A stretch of 31,533 nt of DNA from Kiritimatiellales bacterium (GTDB taxonomy: Bacteria; Verrucomicrobiota; Kiritimatiellia; Kiritimatiellales; Pontiellaceae), in assembly GCA_021734595.1 (NCBI GenBank), contig JAIPIO010000004.1:1-31533 (forward strand). The letters run 5' to 3'. Every line of letters begins with the position of its first letter. Position 1 is the first letter of the stretch. Of this stretch, positions 15,330 through 24,701 are shown piece after piece. Position numbers and translations under genes: made by a program. The notes under the pieces were generated by a model, which was not told where the DNA came from, ran no database searches, and saw only the letters and a program-made list of their open reading frames with translations.

Positions 15330-16559
15330 TTATTCATATCTCAACGCGTCGACCGGCTCCATCCGGGCCGCGTGCAGCGCGGGCACCAGTCCGGACAGTG
15401 TACAGAATACCAGCACCAGTCCGCAGACAATCGTCAGGTCGCTCATGGTGGTGTGCGACGGCAACTGACTGAGCTGATACAGCTCCGGCGGCAGCAGCTC
15501 CAGGTTGAACTCGCTCGACATAAAGTTAAGCAGCTCGTTGCGGTACTTTAAAATGAGGAAGCCCAGCCCCACGCCCATTGCATTCCCGATGGCTCCCTGA
15601 ATAAATCCAAGCCAGAAGAAAATACCGGTGATCCCGCCGTTGCCGAAGCCCAGCGACTTCAGCAGACCGATATCCCGCGTCTTCTGCACCGTCAGCGTGA
15701 TGAGCGTATTGGTGATGCTGAACGCCGCCACAATGGCGATAAACGCCAACAGGAAAAACATCATGTTTTTTTCCACGCGCAGCGCCGCGAAAATCTGGCT
15801 GTTCATCTCCATCCACGTCCGCGGAAAATATCCGGCACCGAGGGCTTCGTGGATATGCATGGCCACTTCCGGCGCATGGAACGGATCGTCCGTCATCACC
15901 TGGATCGAATGCACTCCGTAGTCCACGTTGTAAAGCGAACGCGCCATCTCCAGCGAAGTCAGCACATAGCCCACATCCAGCTCCCACATGCCCACTGCGA
16001 AAATCCCCGAAATTGTCAGTTCCTCCGGCAGGCGGATTTCATCCGCGCTCACAAAACTCTGCGGCGAATAGACAATGAGCTTGTCGCCCACCGAGGCGCC
16101 CATCCGCATGGCGAGATCGCGGCCGACCACCACCTGCTCGCCACCGACCGCGAATTCACCCGCAATCATGTGCGATGGAATCTGGCTGATCTTCGATTCG
16201 TAAACCGGATCAACCCCCCGCAGCATCGGGGTATGCACCCGGTCGTCGAACTGAATCAGCACGAGGCCCTCCAGACTCGGCGCCGCTCCGGTCACGCCCT
16301 CGATCCGGTTGATTTTCTTCAGCACCGAATCGGGATCGCGAACGATACCGCCCTGCTGCACCACGCTGATGTGCGCGTTGAATCCCAGGATCTTCTCGCG
16401 CCACATTTCATCGAAGCCCGTCATGACCGACAGGACAATAATCAACACGGCGACACCGAGCGTAACGCCCAGCATTGAAATGACCGTGACCGCCGAAATA
16501 AACGATCGCTTCGGCTTCAGATACTTCAACGCCAGAAAAAGTGAAAAAGGCAGCTTCAT
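15330..16559 (-). CDS. LolC/LolE-family lipoprotein-releasing ABC permease
   Basis: The ATG at 16559 (MKLPFSLFLALKYL) is preferred over the ATG at 16604, because GGAG lies just before it and because LolC/E proteins start in this way. The protein of 409 residues has the family layout: first helix (about residues 20-45) with VLSVMTGFDEMWREKILGFNAHISV, a large periplasmic domain of about 200 residues and three C-terminal helices (FSITNTLITLTVQKTRDIGLLKSLG...). The Lol complex releases lipoproteins from the inner membrane to LolA. No LolD ATPase gene is adjacent, so its partner must lie elsewhere. A single LolC/E-type subunit may work as a homodimer (LolF-like), which is inference. Confidence 0.88.
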   Translation of the reverse strand: MKLPFSLFLALKYLKPKRSFISAVTVISMLGVTLGVAVLIIVLSVMTGFDEMWREKILGFNAHISVVQQGGIVRDPDSVLKKINRIEGVTGAAPSLEGLVLIQFDDRVHTPMLRGVDPVYESKISQIPSHMIAGEFAVGGEQVVVGRDLAMRMGASVGDKLIVYSPQSFVSADEIRLPEELTISGIFAVGMWELDVGYVLTSLEMARSLYNVDYGVHSIQVMTDDPFHAPEVAMHIHEALGAGYFPRTWMEMNSQIFAALRVEKNMMFFLLAFIAIVAAFSITNTLITLTVQKTRDIGLLKSLGFGNGGITGIFFWLGFIQGAIGNAMGVGLGFLILKYRNELLNFMSSEFNLELLPPELYQLSQLPSHTTMSDLTIVCGLVLVFCTLSGLVPALHAARMEPVDALRYE

Positions 16560-16604
16560 TGAATCTCCAGTAATTAACGGCGGATTCTGACACACCGTCG
16601 GCAA

Positions 16605-16696
16605 AAATCAACGTTTTCCAAAGTCTGGAAAACAGAAATCCCGCTTTTCCAGGCATTGGAACGTTCCGACCGCCGGATTCCAGCCATTGGAAATGC
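16605..16696. repeat. Cluster of TTCCA...TGGAA palindromes between two genes
   Basis: The gap between the transglutaminase-like and LolC/E genes holds TTTTCCAAAGTCTGGAAAA near 16615, CTTTTCCAGGCATTGGAACG near 16648 and ATTCCAGCCATTGGAAAT near 16679, with GGAACGTTCC between. They belong to the same family as the left-edge array and could fold in the mRNA between the two genes. Confidence 0.8.
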
Positions 16697-17794
16697 CTAA
16701 AACCTGTTTCCGATTGAAAATTTAACCGGCCGCCGTTCCCGGATATCAAAAATGCGGCGCACATCGCCTGCCGTGGCGGAGCAGTCGCCGATGACCGCGC
16801 CGGGTGTTGACGGATCGAGGGCGTAGCACGGCTGCTGGTCGATATAGAGGAAGGGAACAGCATCCATCCCATCCGGAGGTTCCGCAAACTGCACCAGGGC
16901 AAAGACGTGCGTACGGGTGAATACGATATAGCTTTTCACGCCAACCGTCTCGAGCATCGAGCAGAGCAGCACCGTCTGGTCTTCGCAGTCCCCCGCCCGC
17001 GCATCGAGCGTCATCAGCGGGTCCTTGGGGTATTCCAACCCATCGCCGGGATCGGAAATATATTCGATCTCGTTGCTGACATAGGCGAGCAACCGTTGCG
17101 TCTTGAGCAGCTCATCGTCCCGGGTGCCGGAGACAATGCGCGAGGCGCGGACGTTGATGAACGGGTTGCGGTATTCAACCTTGGAGAGATAGCCCATGTA
17201 GCTGCCGGTCACCACCAGGTCTTTAAGTTCCTGGATCGGCCCGATCCTGATCATCACACCGGAGCAGTGCCTAACCGCATCCTTAAAACTGGTGTTGCCG
17301 ATGACGATGTCGGTCCAGTGGCTGAGCGTATAAACCAGAAAAACAACGGCCAGCGCGGTACTGACGATCTGGAGAAGGGCTTTGCGGAAAACAACCAATG
17401 CCGCCAACAGCCCACCGTAAATGATGACTCCGCCGAGCAGGGTGCTGCGCACGACGCCGCCGGCAAAACGGATCAGCAGCAACACCGCAATAATAATCAC
17501 GGTGTTGATAATGAAGGTATTGATCGGGTGGCGCGAATGGCTGGTTTCCGGCGACTCCGTATTGAAAAACGACGCCGCAAACAGGAAGAGACCGGCGGCG
17601 GCCGCGAAACTGCCGACGATCTTCAGGGTGAGGTTGTCCCAGTAGACAAAGGTGGAAATGCAAAATACCGCCGTGTAAATCGAGAGAATAAACAGCCAGA
17701 CCCGTTCATTGGTGCTTAGTGGTTTTATGGCTTTTTTCAGCAGCTGCCGATCAGGTATTTCCGCTGTCGCCGCATTATGTGTGTCTTCTGTCAT
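16697..17794 (-). CDS. Multi-pass membrane protein with transglutaminase-like cysteine protease domain
   Basis: The ATG at 17794 is chosen because the upstream extension to 18064 overlaps the LptF/G gene and palindromes and has no hydrophobic or domain character. The 365-residue product has about five membrane helices (34-50, 57-76, 92-110, 117-136, 138-157) followed by a soluble domain with the transglutaminase triad: Cys270 (RAGDCEDQT), His296 (THVFAL) and Asp327 (YALDPS). Bacterial proteins of this kind act as proteases, peptide ligases or cell-wall amidases; the substrate is unknown. No clear ribosome binding site is seen. It lies between LPS and lipoprotein transport genes, suggesting an envelope role. 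Confidence 0.8.
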   Translation of the reverse strand: MTEDTHNAATAEIPDRQLLKKAIKPLSTNERVWLFILSIYTAVFCISTFVYWDNLTLKIVGSFAAAAGLFLFAASFFNTESPETSHSRHPINTFIINTVIIIAVLLLIRFAGGVVRSTLLGGVIIYGGLLAALVVFRKALLQIVSTALAVVFLVYTLSHWTDIVIGNTSFKDAVRHCSGVMIRIGPIQELKDLVVTGSYMGYLSKVEYRNPFINVRASRIVSGTRDDELLKTQRLLAYVSNEIEYISDPGDGLEYPKDPLMTLDARAGDCEDQTVLLCSMLETVGVKSYIVFTRTHVFALVQFAEPPDGMDAVPFLYIDQQPCYALDPSTPGAVIGDCSATAGDVRRIFDIRERRPVKFSIGNRF

Positions 17795-17867
17795 GCCACG
17801 CTTACTAATAGAGCAAAACCACCCGCCGATCAAGGGCATTGCACGTCCAAAGCCTGGAACCTTTCGA

Positions 17868-17926
17868 ATGGCGTTTTTCCAGAGACAGGAACGTTCCGGC
17901 GGTTTTTTTCCAACGTCTGGAAAATC
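17868..17926. repeat. Palindrome cluster between the LptF/G and transglutaminase-like genes
   Basis: GTTTTTCCAGAGACAGGAACG (near 17877) and TTTTTTTCCAACGTCTGGAA (near 17905) flank a GGAACGTTCC palindrome. As in the next gap, members of the TTCCA...TGGAA family occupy the only sizeable space between adjacent genes. Confidence 0.75.
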
Positions 17927-19061
17927 AGTTGGCGCGGCGCAGCAGCAGGATGCCGCCGAGTTGGCCGCCGACAATCGGGATCCAGAGGAAATATTGCGGG
18001 TGCCACTGCGGATAGTCGCACAGGGCATCCGCCAGAATGATGAAGAAATAGAAGGCAAACACAATGATCAGACTGATCACCATGCCGATGGATGATTCCT
18101 TGCGGTGGGATCTGATCCCCAGCGGAATGGCAATCAGGACGAAGGTAAAACAGGCCAGCGCCAGACAGATCCTCGTGTTGGCCTCGACGAGCAGCTGCAC
18201 CTTTTCGATACGGCGGTCTCGTTCATGCATAAATGCGTATTCAACATCGACATTCCTGATCCGGTAGATAAGTTCGAAGATCGACATGTTTTTGCGCTTC
18301 TTGCTGACATTCTTCTCCCCCATCAGCTCATCGATATTGATGCGGATCGGATAGCTTTTGGCATTGATATAGCGTGCCTTGGTGGAGTCGTTGGGATGTT
18401 TCGGATCGGGCACCTCGATCCGCACGTCATACAGGTCGATCTTCAGCAGGTTGCGTTCCTTGTCCGTGCTCATCACTCCGCTGGCGGCCCGGATGCTGCT
18501 CTGCACACCGCCGTCGCCCAGCTCATAGGCGATGAGATCCTTGACCTTGTTTTTCTGCTTCTTCCCCACATAAAGCATGTAGCCGGGAAAATCGCGGATA
18601 AAGCGGCCCTCTTCCAGCAGGTTGATCGGCTCCTCCACCCCCATGCCCTTGATCAGCTTGCGGTTGGCATAGGTGGTGGCGGGATAGACCACGCAGTTGA
18701 TGTAGAGGCAGACGACGGTCATGAAAATGGAGATCAGGATAATGGGCGACACCATCTGCCACATGCTCAGCCCGCTGCTTTTGAGTGCGCTGATCTCGCT
18801 GTCGGATGAAAGCCGCCCGAAAAGCAGCAACGTGGAGAACAGTGCGCTGATTGGAATGGCGAACGCCAGCGAATACGGAATGTTGTATATGAAAAACTTG
18901 AAAACGAGATCGATTGAAAGGCCGCGCGCCATGTAATCGATCACCTTGTAGATGGCGCCGATGCACATGGCAAAGGTCATCAGCAGCAGCGCCATGGAAA
19001 ATATGGTGAGATAATCCTTAACCAGATATTTATTCAGTTTACGCAAACCGGTTCTCCCCAT
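17925..19061 (-). CDS. LptF/LptG-family LPS export permease (YjgP/YjgQ)
   Basis: The 378-residue protein starts LNKYLVKDYLTIF, the usual opening of LptF/LptG, and has six membrane helices in the family arrangement: three N-terminal (about 18-120), a periplasmic beta-jellyroll domain (about 130-270, including YMLYVGKKQKNKVKDL) and three C-terminal helices (about 290-375). LptF and LptG with LptB extract LPS from the inner membrane and pass it to LptC/LptA. Only one such subunit is here; it cannot safely be called F or G. It follows arnD after an 82-bp gap, linking Ara4N modification to LPS export. Confidence 0.9.
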   Translation of the reverse strand: MGRTGLRKLNKYLVKDYLTIFSMALLLMTFAMCIGAIYKVIDYMARGLSIDLVFKFFIYNIPYSLAFAIPISALFSTLLLFGRLSSDSEISALKSSGLSMWQMVSPIILISIFMTVVCLYINCVVYPATTYANRKLIKGMGVEEPINLLEEGRFIRDFPGYMLYVGKKQKNKVKDLIAYELGDGGVQSSIRAASGVMSTDKERNLLKIDLYDVRIEVPDPKHPNDSTKARYINAKSYPIRINIDELMGEKNVSKKRKNMSIFELIYRIRNVDVEYAFMHERDRRIEKVQLLVEANTRICLALACFTFVLIAIPLGIRSHRKESSIGMVISLIIVFAFYFFIILADALCDYPQWHPQYFLWIPIVGGQLGGILLLRRAN

Positions 19062-19143
19062 GACAAAGCGCGCATGCTAATGCGGATTGGTGCCAAGCTC
19101 AAGAACAGAGGTAACAGATATGACGGCGGTTCGGAAAGCAGAA

Positions 19144-20028
19144 TCAGGAGACCTGACACGCCACCCAGCCTTCACGCCCGGGCATGGTGCCGGCGGCCAT
19201 GGCCATGGCCGGCATCCGGTCGCAGGCCGGCAGCAGGTCGCCCAGCGGAACAATATCGACACCGGCGGCAACGGCTTTGCCCAGGAACCCTTTGAAAAGT
19301 CCGCTGCAGACAATGCCTTCCACCTCCGCATGGATCGTCAGCACATTGAGTGCATCGGGTTTGAGCAGCGACAGGATATGATCGTTGTAGTTTTCGTTGG
19401 CAATTCCGTGCGTGCCGATGATTTCATCGTACGTCGGCAAGGTGACCGGAATCTGGGGCTGGGCAAGTTCGCGATGTGCCACGACCGGTCGGAAGATGGA
19501 AAAGCCGCGGCAATCACTGTTGTAGCGAAAATTCAATTTTTCCTTTTGGAGCAGCGCCAGATCATTGCACTTCCAGCCGGGCACGGCGGAAGTAACCGGC
19601 GCGGCGCCGCAGATTTCGGCCAGCAGTGCGGCACCTTTTTCCAGATGCAGGAAAAGTGCGGCTTCGTCCATTTTGTCGATCGTTGCCTGCCACGCCTGGT
19701 GATCCCAGGCATGAAGCCCGATTTCATGCCCCTGCTCCGCCGCGCAACGGATCTGTGCCGCCAGATGTTTTCCAATGATTGGACCCGGGAAGAACGTACC
19801 GCGCAGCAGGATATCCCAACCGTAGAGACTGGCGGCATTGCTGCGCAGCATCTTCAACAGAAAGGCGGGTTTGAACAGACGCCAGAGATGCCTGCCCATA
19901 TTGTCCGGCCCCACGGAAAAATAGAACGTTCCGCGCAGCCCATGCCGCGCCAGCGCGGCACATAGCGCGGGAACCCCCAACTTCGTGCCGCGGTAGGTAT
20001 CGACATCGATGCGCAGTCCCAGTTTCAT
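19144..20028 (-). CDS. ArnD, undecaprenyl-phosphate 4-deoxy-4-formamido-L-Ara deformylase
   Basis: The 294-residue polysaccharide deacetylase-fold protein matches ArnD in long stretches: GLRIDVDTYRGT (4-15), FSVGPDNMGRHLWRLFKP (37-54), MLRSNAASLYGWDILL (60-75), EIGLHAWDHQAW (102-113), YNSDCRG and TIHAEVEG. Asp8/Asp10 and His106/His110 are the likely metal and catalytic residues. The enzyme removes the formyl group from lipid-linked Ara4FN so that Ara4N can move to the outer face. The ATG overlaps the stop of the upstream GT39 gene by 4 bp (ATGA). Its codons for PIIGKH include a TTCCAATGATTGG palindrome (near 19768) of the repeat family. Confidence 0.95.
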   Translation of the reverse strand: MKLGLRIDVDTYRGTKLGVPALCAALARHGLRGTFYFSVGPDNMGRHLWRLFKPAFLLKMLRSNAASLYGWDILLRGTFFPGPIIGKHLAAQIRCAAEQGHEIGLHAWDHQAWQATIDKMDEAALFLHLEKGAALLAEICGAAPVTSAVPGWKCNDLALLQKEKLNFRYNSDCRGFSIFRPVVAHRELAQPQIPVTLPTYDEIIGTHGIANENYNDHILSLLKPDALNVLTIHAEVEGIVCSGLFKGFLGKAVAAGVDIVPLGDLLPACDRMPAMAMAAGTMPGREGWVACQVS

Positions 20029-21707
20029 GGTACCGTTCCTTTGCGCGTTGCTTTTGTCAGCAAAACATAACGGGATTTCCCGATCGTTGCCTCTCCTGCG
20101 ACTTCAATATTGTCGAAGTTCCTTAGCAGCGACTCTTCGGCCAAAACGAGCACCCGATCCGGCGATCCCGCAAAAATACCAGCCAGTTCCGCATCCTCCT
20201 GAATAACGGACGCCAAGGTTCCCATATAAAACACCGCGCCGCCGCTGACCCGCTCACCCGGACGGAACAGATAAAGCTTTCTTTGACCGTCCCCTTGAAG
20301 AATTTTATCGCACTGCTGGAAAATCGGGCGGAACGAGTCAGTTTCGTTATCCAGGGAAAACAGCATTTGTTCAAACGTAATAAACAGACCCCCAACCGCA
20401 AAGAGCAATACGGTAAAATAGGCCGGTCCGTTCATGTCGTGCCATAATCGCAGCAGCACTGCGGTTACGAGTGACCCGGCAACCGCCATGAAAAGCACGA
20501 TCAATATTGGCAGGTGGAACCAGAGACCCGCAGCGGCAAAGGCCAGGGCAACCAGCAACGGCACAAATACAAAACCATGTAGCAGGCGTTCAAGGCCGCG
20601 ATCGAGTTTTTCACTGAACGAAAATGTCAATGATCCTTCAAGGATCGGCCCCGCCATGGAAGCAATAAGCATCGCCGCCGGAGGAAACAGCGGCAGCAGA
20701 TAGATGATCCGTTTCCCGCTGGCCGCCGACAGCAGCAGCAAAGGCATCAGGAACCAGCAGAGCATAAAGACGGAATGGAAGCGACCGGGCTGGTTTTGTT
20801 TAACCAGACGCAGGTGATAAAAAACGGCGACGGGAAGAAGAACCGTCCAGGGCTGGCCCGTTTCCGGCAGTTTCTTCAGATAATAATAGAAGGGTGCGGC
20901 ATGATCGACCTGCGTTCCGGTGAACCGGCCTATATTATTTATCCAGGTCACGGTGTAGAATGCATCCCATCCCGAGTGGAGATAAAGCTTCCACAGCCAG
21001 ATAGAAACAGGAATGAAGGCCAGCAACACACCCATTCCAATCAGCAACCAGTTTGGGTATGTGATTTTACGGCGTACCCCATCGTGATAGATCAGAATAA
21101 AAAAGATCGCCACACATGGAATCGCAACCCCGGCCAGCCCTTTGGAAAACAAGGCACCCGCCAACGCCGCAATGAAAAGAATCCAAAACAGGATCTTCTG
21201 CCTGACTTTTTCCTTTTTCAACAGGGGCAGCAAGGCCGCCATGGCCACGGTGATGAACATGCAAACGAGCATATCCACCAGGCACTTGCGCCCATTCCGC
21301 CAGTATTGCGCACTGGTGGCCAAAACAACGCCCGCCAGTGCCGACGTAAACGCCGAATACCGCATAAAGCGCATCGCGCCATACACCGCCAGAATCCCGA
21401 CCACCGCCGCGGCAGCCGAGGGCAGCTTGGCGGCAAGAGGCGTCGTTCCGAATGCCTTTATTGAAAGGGCGTCCAGCCAGAAATAGAGCGGCGGCTTTTC
21501 CAGGAAGGGGCTCCCGTTCAGCCGCGGCTCCACCCATTCGCCGGTAAGGAGCATTTCCCGTGCGATACCGGCCACCCGCGGCTCGTCCGGCTTCCATAAA
21601 TGCCGCGCATTCAGCGCCGTCCCGTACATCATCAGGGAAAACAAAACCAGCGCAAGGAAACATGTCCTCGCGTTTAAATGCTCAAGCCCCGCACGGAATC
21701 GCGTCAT
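20025..21707 (-). CDS. ArnT-like GT39 membrane glycosyltransferase (third copy in operon)
   Basis: The 560-residue multi-pass protein has the GT39/PMT-type first loop: WKPDEPRVAGIAREML with the catalytic-type Asp41-Glu42, and RLNGSPFLEKPPLYFW with Glu70. Asp41 and Glu70 are 29 residues apart, as in ArnT. The family transfers sugars from undecaprenyl phosphate to periplasmic acceptors; ArnT puts Ara4N on lipid A. The start lies 3 bp behind arnA with GAAGGCAG overlapping arnA's end. It is more distant from E. coli ArnT than the copy at 27624-29297, so it may use another acceptor site or another sugar. Confidence 0.85.
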   Translation of the reverse strand: MTRFRAGLEHLNARTCFLALVLFSLMMYGTALNARHLWKPDEPRVAGIAREMLLTGEWVEPRLNGSPFLEKPPLYFWLDALSIKAFGTTPLAAKLPSAAAAVVGILAVYGAMRFMRYSAFTSALAGVVLATSAQYWRNGRKCLVDMLVCMFITVAMAALLPLLKKEKVRQKILFWILFIAALAGALFSKGLAGVAIPCVAIFFILIYHDGVRRKITYPNWLLIGMGVLLAFIPVSIWLWKLYLHSGWDAFYTVTWINNIGRFTGTQVDHAAPFYYYLKKLPETGQPWTVLLPVAVFYHLRLVKQNQPGRFHSVFMLCWFLMPLLLLSAASGKRIIYLLPLFPPAAMLIASMAGPILEGSLTFSFSEKLDRGLERLLHGFVFVPLLVALAFAAAGLWFHLPILIVLFMAVAGSLVTAVLLRLWHDMNGPAYFTVLLFAVGGLFITFEQMLFSLDNETDSFRPIFQQCDKILQGDGQRKLYLFRPGERVSGGAVFYMGTLASVIQEDAELAGIFAGSPDRVLVLAEESLLRNFDNIEVAGEATIGKSRYVLLTKATRKGTVP

Positions 21708-21710
21708 ATT

Positions 21711-23720
21711 TTAAACTGCCTTCTTAAATGCATCCTCAAACAGGTTGGAACCGACCGCCTCCTCCAAAAAGAAATCGAGCGTCTTTTCAACCGAATCCTC
21801 CAGCGATGTCCCTGGCTTCCAGTCGAGATATTTCCGTGCATTCTCAATGCTTGGAACACGCCGCTGCATATCCTGATAGCCCTTGCCGTAGAAGGAGCCG
21901 CTATCCACCACGACGCACCCGGCAAACGGCGGAAACTTGGCGCGTTGCGGATGGGCCTCGAATTTCTTGATCAGGATTTCCGCCAGTTCACGGATACTGG
22001 CCTCGTTTTCCGGATACCCAATATTGATAATCTTGCCGTTGCAGCGTCCGTCCTTGTTTTCAATAATCCGAAAAAGCGCTTCGATGGCATCCTCATAGTC
22101 AATAAAACTGCGCTTCTGTTCGCCGCCATCGACCAACTGGATGGGCGAGCCCTGGCATAGGTTCAGAATCAGCTGCGTAATCGCCCGCGAAGAACCGATG
22201 CGCGCCGATTGAAGCGAATCCAACTTGGGGCCAATCCAGTTGAACGGGCGGAACAGGGTGAACTCAAGGCCCTCTTTCTCGCCGCAGGCCCAAATGACGC
22301 GGTCAAGCAGCTGCTTGATGGTGGAATAAATCCAGCGTTGGTTTTTAATCGGTCCCGTCACCAACGGGGATTCATCCTCATCGAACTGCTCATCGGGACA
22401 CATGCCGTATACCTCGGAGGTGGACGGGAAAATAATGCGCTTCTTGTATTTCACGCAACTGCGGATCACCTTAAGGTTTTCCTCGAAATCCAGTTCGAAC
22501 ACGCGCAACGGATTGCGCGTGTATTCAATGGGCGTGGCAATGGCCACCAGCGGCAGCACGATGTCGCACTTGCGGATGTGATATGCAATCCATTCGTCAT
22601 GGATCGAGATATCCCCTTCCCTGAAGTGGAAATCGGGCCGATCCAGCAAATGGCTGATATAATTGGATTTCAAGTCGATCCCGTAGACATCGTATTTTCC
22701 GCTGGCCAGCAAACGGTCGCTGATGTGGCTGCCGATAAACCCGTTCACTCCGAGGATAAGCACGCTCTTGCGGTGTTCGGCAGCCATCTTAACAACCGGA
22801 TCGGCATCCAACCGCATATTCGGCCGAAGATGCATGTCCTTCGCCAATTGCGGTCCTGCGCAAATAACCCCCGATTCCGTCTGGGCTGATTCGATGCAAA
22901 CCGAACCACTGCCACAGGCAATCGTCAGCGGATCTGTAGAGAGGATGGTTCCCGGTGGTTTTGTCACAGCGTCACGGTTGGCACTCACCTGCCAGATCAG
23001 GCACTTCCGGTCGCCCACAAAACTGAATGCCCCCGGATAGGGACGGGTAACAGCACGCACCAGATTGCGCACGGCCTCGGAATTTTTCGTCCAGTCAATC
23101 TCGCCATCGGCCGGTTTGCGTCCACCGAAATAGGTGGCCTTCGAGTGGTCCTGCTCCGTTCGCGGTGCCGTGCCGTCCTTAATCTGCGGCAGGACTTCAT
23201 CCAGCATTTCCCCGGCAAAAACCGCCATTTTTTTAAAAAGGGTTTTCGCGGTATCGTCGGAATCGATCCCGATCTTTTTCTGCGCAATGATATCGCCGGC
23301 ATCGGCCTTAGGCACCATGTAGTGCAGGGTAACGCCCGTCTCTTTTTCCCCGTTTATCAACACCCAATTGACCGGGCACCGTCCGCGGTATGCGGGTAGC
23401 AACGATCCGTGCAGATTGACGCATCCCGCCTTTGGAATCTCCAGAATCGGTTTCTTTACCATGTTCCGGTAGTAGAACGAAAAAATAATGTCCGGTTCGA
23501 GGGCGCGGATCTTGTTCTCCCACACTGGATGGTTGATGTCTTCCGGCGCATAGACCGGAATGCCTTCGTCCGTCGCCAGCTCGGCCACCGAATCAAACCA
23601 GATGTTTTCGTTCGGATCGTCGCAATGCGTGAAGACCGCCGCAATTTCAATTCCGTTGTGCAGCAACGCCCTGATTCCGGCGCAGCCTATTGAGTGATAT
23701 CCAAGTACAACAGCTCTCAT
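21711..23720 (-). CDS. ArnA, bifunctional UDP-L-Ara4N formyltransferase / UDP-GlcA oxidative decarboxylase
   Basis: All 669 residues of a full-length ArnA are present. The N-terminal formyltransferase domain has Asn102, His104 (NLHGSLLP) and Asp140, at the same numbers as E. coli ArnA. The C-terminal NAD-binding domain (about 318-660) has GVNGFIG (324-330), PSTSEVYG with Ser435 and Glu436, Tyr465-x3-Lys469 and Arg620, the active-site set for decarboxylation of UDP-glucuronic acid. It makes UDP-Ara4O for ArnB and then formylates UDP-Ara4N. AAGGAAGGAA before the ATG is a good ribosome binding site; arnC ends 18 bp upstream. Confidence 0.97.
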   Translation of the reverse strand: MRAVVLGYHSIGCAGIRALLHNGIEIAAVFTHCDDPNENIWFDSVAELATDEGIPVYAPEDINHPVWENKIRALEPDIIFSFYYRNMVKKPILEIPKAGCVNLHGSLLPAYRGRCPVNWVLINGEKETGVTLHYMVPKADAGDIIAQKKIGIDSDDTAKTLFKKMAVFAGEMLDEVLPQIKDGTAPRTEQDHSKATYFGGRKPADGEIDWTKNSEAVRNLVRAVTRPYPGAFSFVGDRKCLIWQVSANRDAVTKPPGTILSTDPLTIACGSGSVCIESAQTESGVICAGPQLAKDMHLRPNMRLDADPVVKMAAEHRKSVLILGVNGFIGSHISDRLLASGKYDVYGIDLKSNYISHLLDRPDFHFREGDISIHDEWIAYHIRKCDIVLPLVAIATPIEYTRNPLRVFELDFEENLKVIRSCVKYKKRIIFPSTSEVYGMCPDEQFDEDESPLVTGPIKNQRWIYSTIKQLLDRVIWACGEKEGLEFTLFRPFNWIGPKLDSLQSARIGSSRAITQLILNLCQGSPIQLVDGGEQKRSFIDYEDAIEALFRIIENKDGRCNGKIINIGYPENEASIRELAEILIKKFEAHPQRAKFPPFAGCVVVDSGSFYGKGYQDMQRRVPSIENARKYLDWKPGTSLEDSVEKTLDFFLEEAVGSNLFEDAFKKAV

Positions 23721-23738
23721 GGTTATTCCTTCCTTAAT

Positions 23739-24701
23739 TTATGAAACAGATTGGCCGTCTCTTCCGACGACCTGATGAACAAAATAGCGCGGGCGGTCAC
23801 GGACATCATGGTAGATGCGACCGATGTATTCCCCAAGCAGACCAAGAGCGACAAACTGTGCTCCGACAAAGACGAAGAGAACCGCAAACAACGTGAACAC
23901 CCCCTCCGCCGCCCATGCGGGACCGTGAATCAGGCGAAAAACAAGAATCAACACGCCCAGCCCGAATCCAAAAGAGGAAATGAGTCCACCGAGCACACTC
24001 AACATGCGCAACGGGAACGTGGTGATAGAAGTGAGCAGATCAAACTGCAGGTTGATGAGTTTCCAAAGACTGTATTTTGAATCCCCATCCATGCGCTCGC
24101 TGTGAGCCACCTCCACCTCGGCCACCCGGTGCGCGAAGGTATTCGCCAGAATCGGAATAAACGTACTGCGCTCGCGGCATTGCAGAATCGTCTCCACAAC
24201 CTCGTTGCTGTAGGCCCGCAGCATGCAACCATAGTCGTGCATCTGTATGCCGGTGGTCTTCTGCACCACTTTATTGACCAGCGCCGAAGCAACCCGGCGC
24301 ATTAGTGAATCCTGCCGGTTCATGCGGACCGATCCGACCACGTCGAAACCCTCATCCATCTTGGATACCAGCGTGGGAATCTCCTCGGGCGGATTCTGTA
24401 GGTCGGCATCCAGTGTGACGACAATCTCGCCCGAAACCCGCGAAAAGCCTGCCAGAACGGCATTGTGCTGCCCGCAGTTAAAACTCAGCAGGATGCTCAC
24501 GATCTTCCCATCATGGGTCTCCGCCAAAGCGGTGATCTTTTCAGCCGTGAGGTCATTGCTGCCGTCGTCCACCAGAATGATCTCGTAGGGGCGCTGCATA
24601 GACTCGCAGGCGGACAGACAGCGCGTGGCCAGTTCATCCAGACTCTTCTCTTCGTTGTAACAGGGAATCACAACCGATACTTTACTGTTTATATTCGCCA
24701 T
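23739..24701 (-). CDS. ArnC, undecaprenyl-phosphate 4-deoxy-4-formamido-L-Ara transferase
   Basis: The 320-residue GT2 enzyme has an N-terminal Rossmann-type nucleotide domain (VSVVIPCYNEEKSLDEL, 8-24), VDDGSND (44-50), the DxD motif DAD (98-100) in VTLDADLQNPPEEIP, and two C-terminal membrane helices. It transfers Ara4FN from UDP to undecaprenyl phosphate at the inner membrane. GT2 dolichol-phosphate-mannose-like enzymes share this layout; the arn context makes ArnC the best call. Its ATG overlaps the stop of the upstream GT39 gene by one base (TAATG). Confidence 0.93.
   Translation of the reverse strand: MANINSKVSVVIPCYNEEKSLDELATRCLSACESMQRPYEIILVDDGSNDLTAEKITALAETHDGKIVSILLSFNCGQHNAVLAGFSRVSGEIVVTLDADLQNPPEEIPTLVSKMDEGFDVVGSVRMNRQDSLMRRVASALVNKVVQKTTGIQMHDYGCMLRAYSNEVVETILQCRERSTFIPILANTFAHRVAEVEVAHSERMDGDSKYSLWKLINLQFDLLTSITTFPLRMLSVLGGLISSFGFGLGVLILVFRLIHGPAWAAEGVFTLFAVLFVFVGAQFVALGLLGEYIGRIYHDVRDRPRYFVHQVVGRDGQSVS

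Noticed and set aside
16560..16604. N-terminal extension of the LolC/E gene to the ATG at 16604
   Set aside because: The internal ATG at 16559 has a better binding site and starts where the family starts.
17795..18064. N-terminal extension of the transglutaminase-like gene
   Set aside because: The 90 extra residues overlap the LptF/G coding region and palindromes and are Ser/Cys/Arg-rich without pattern.
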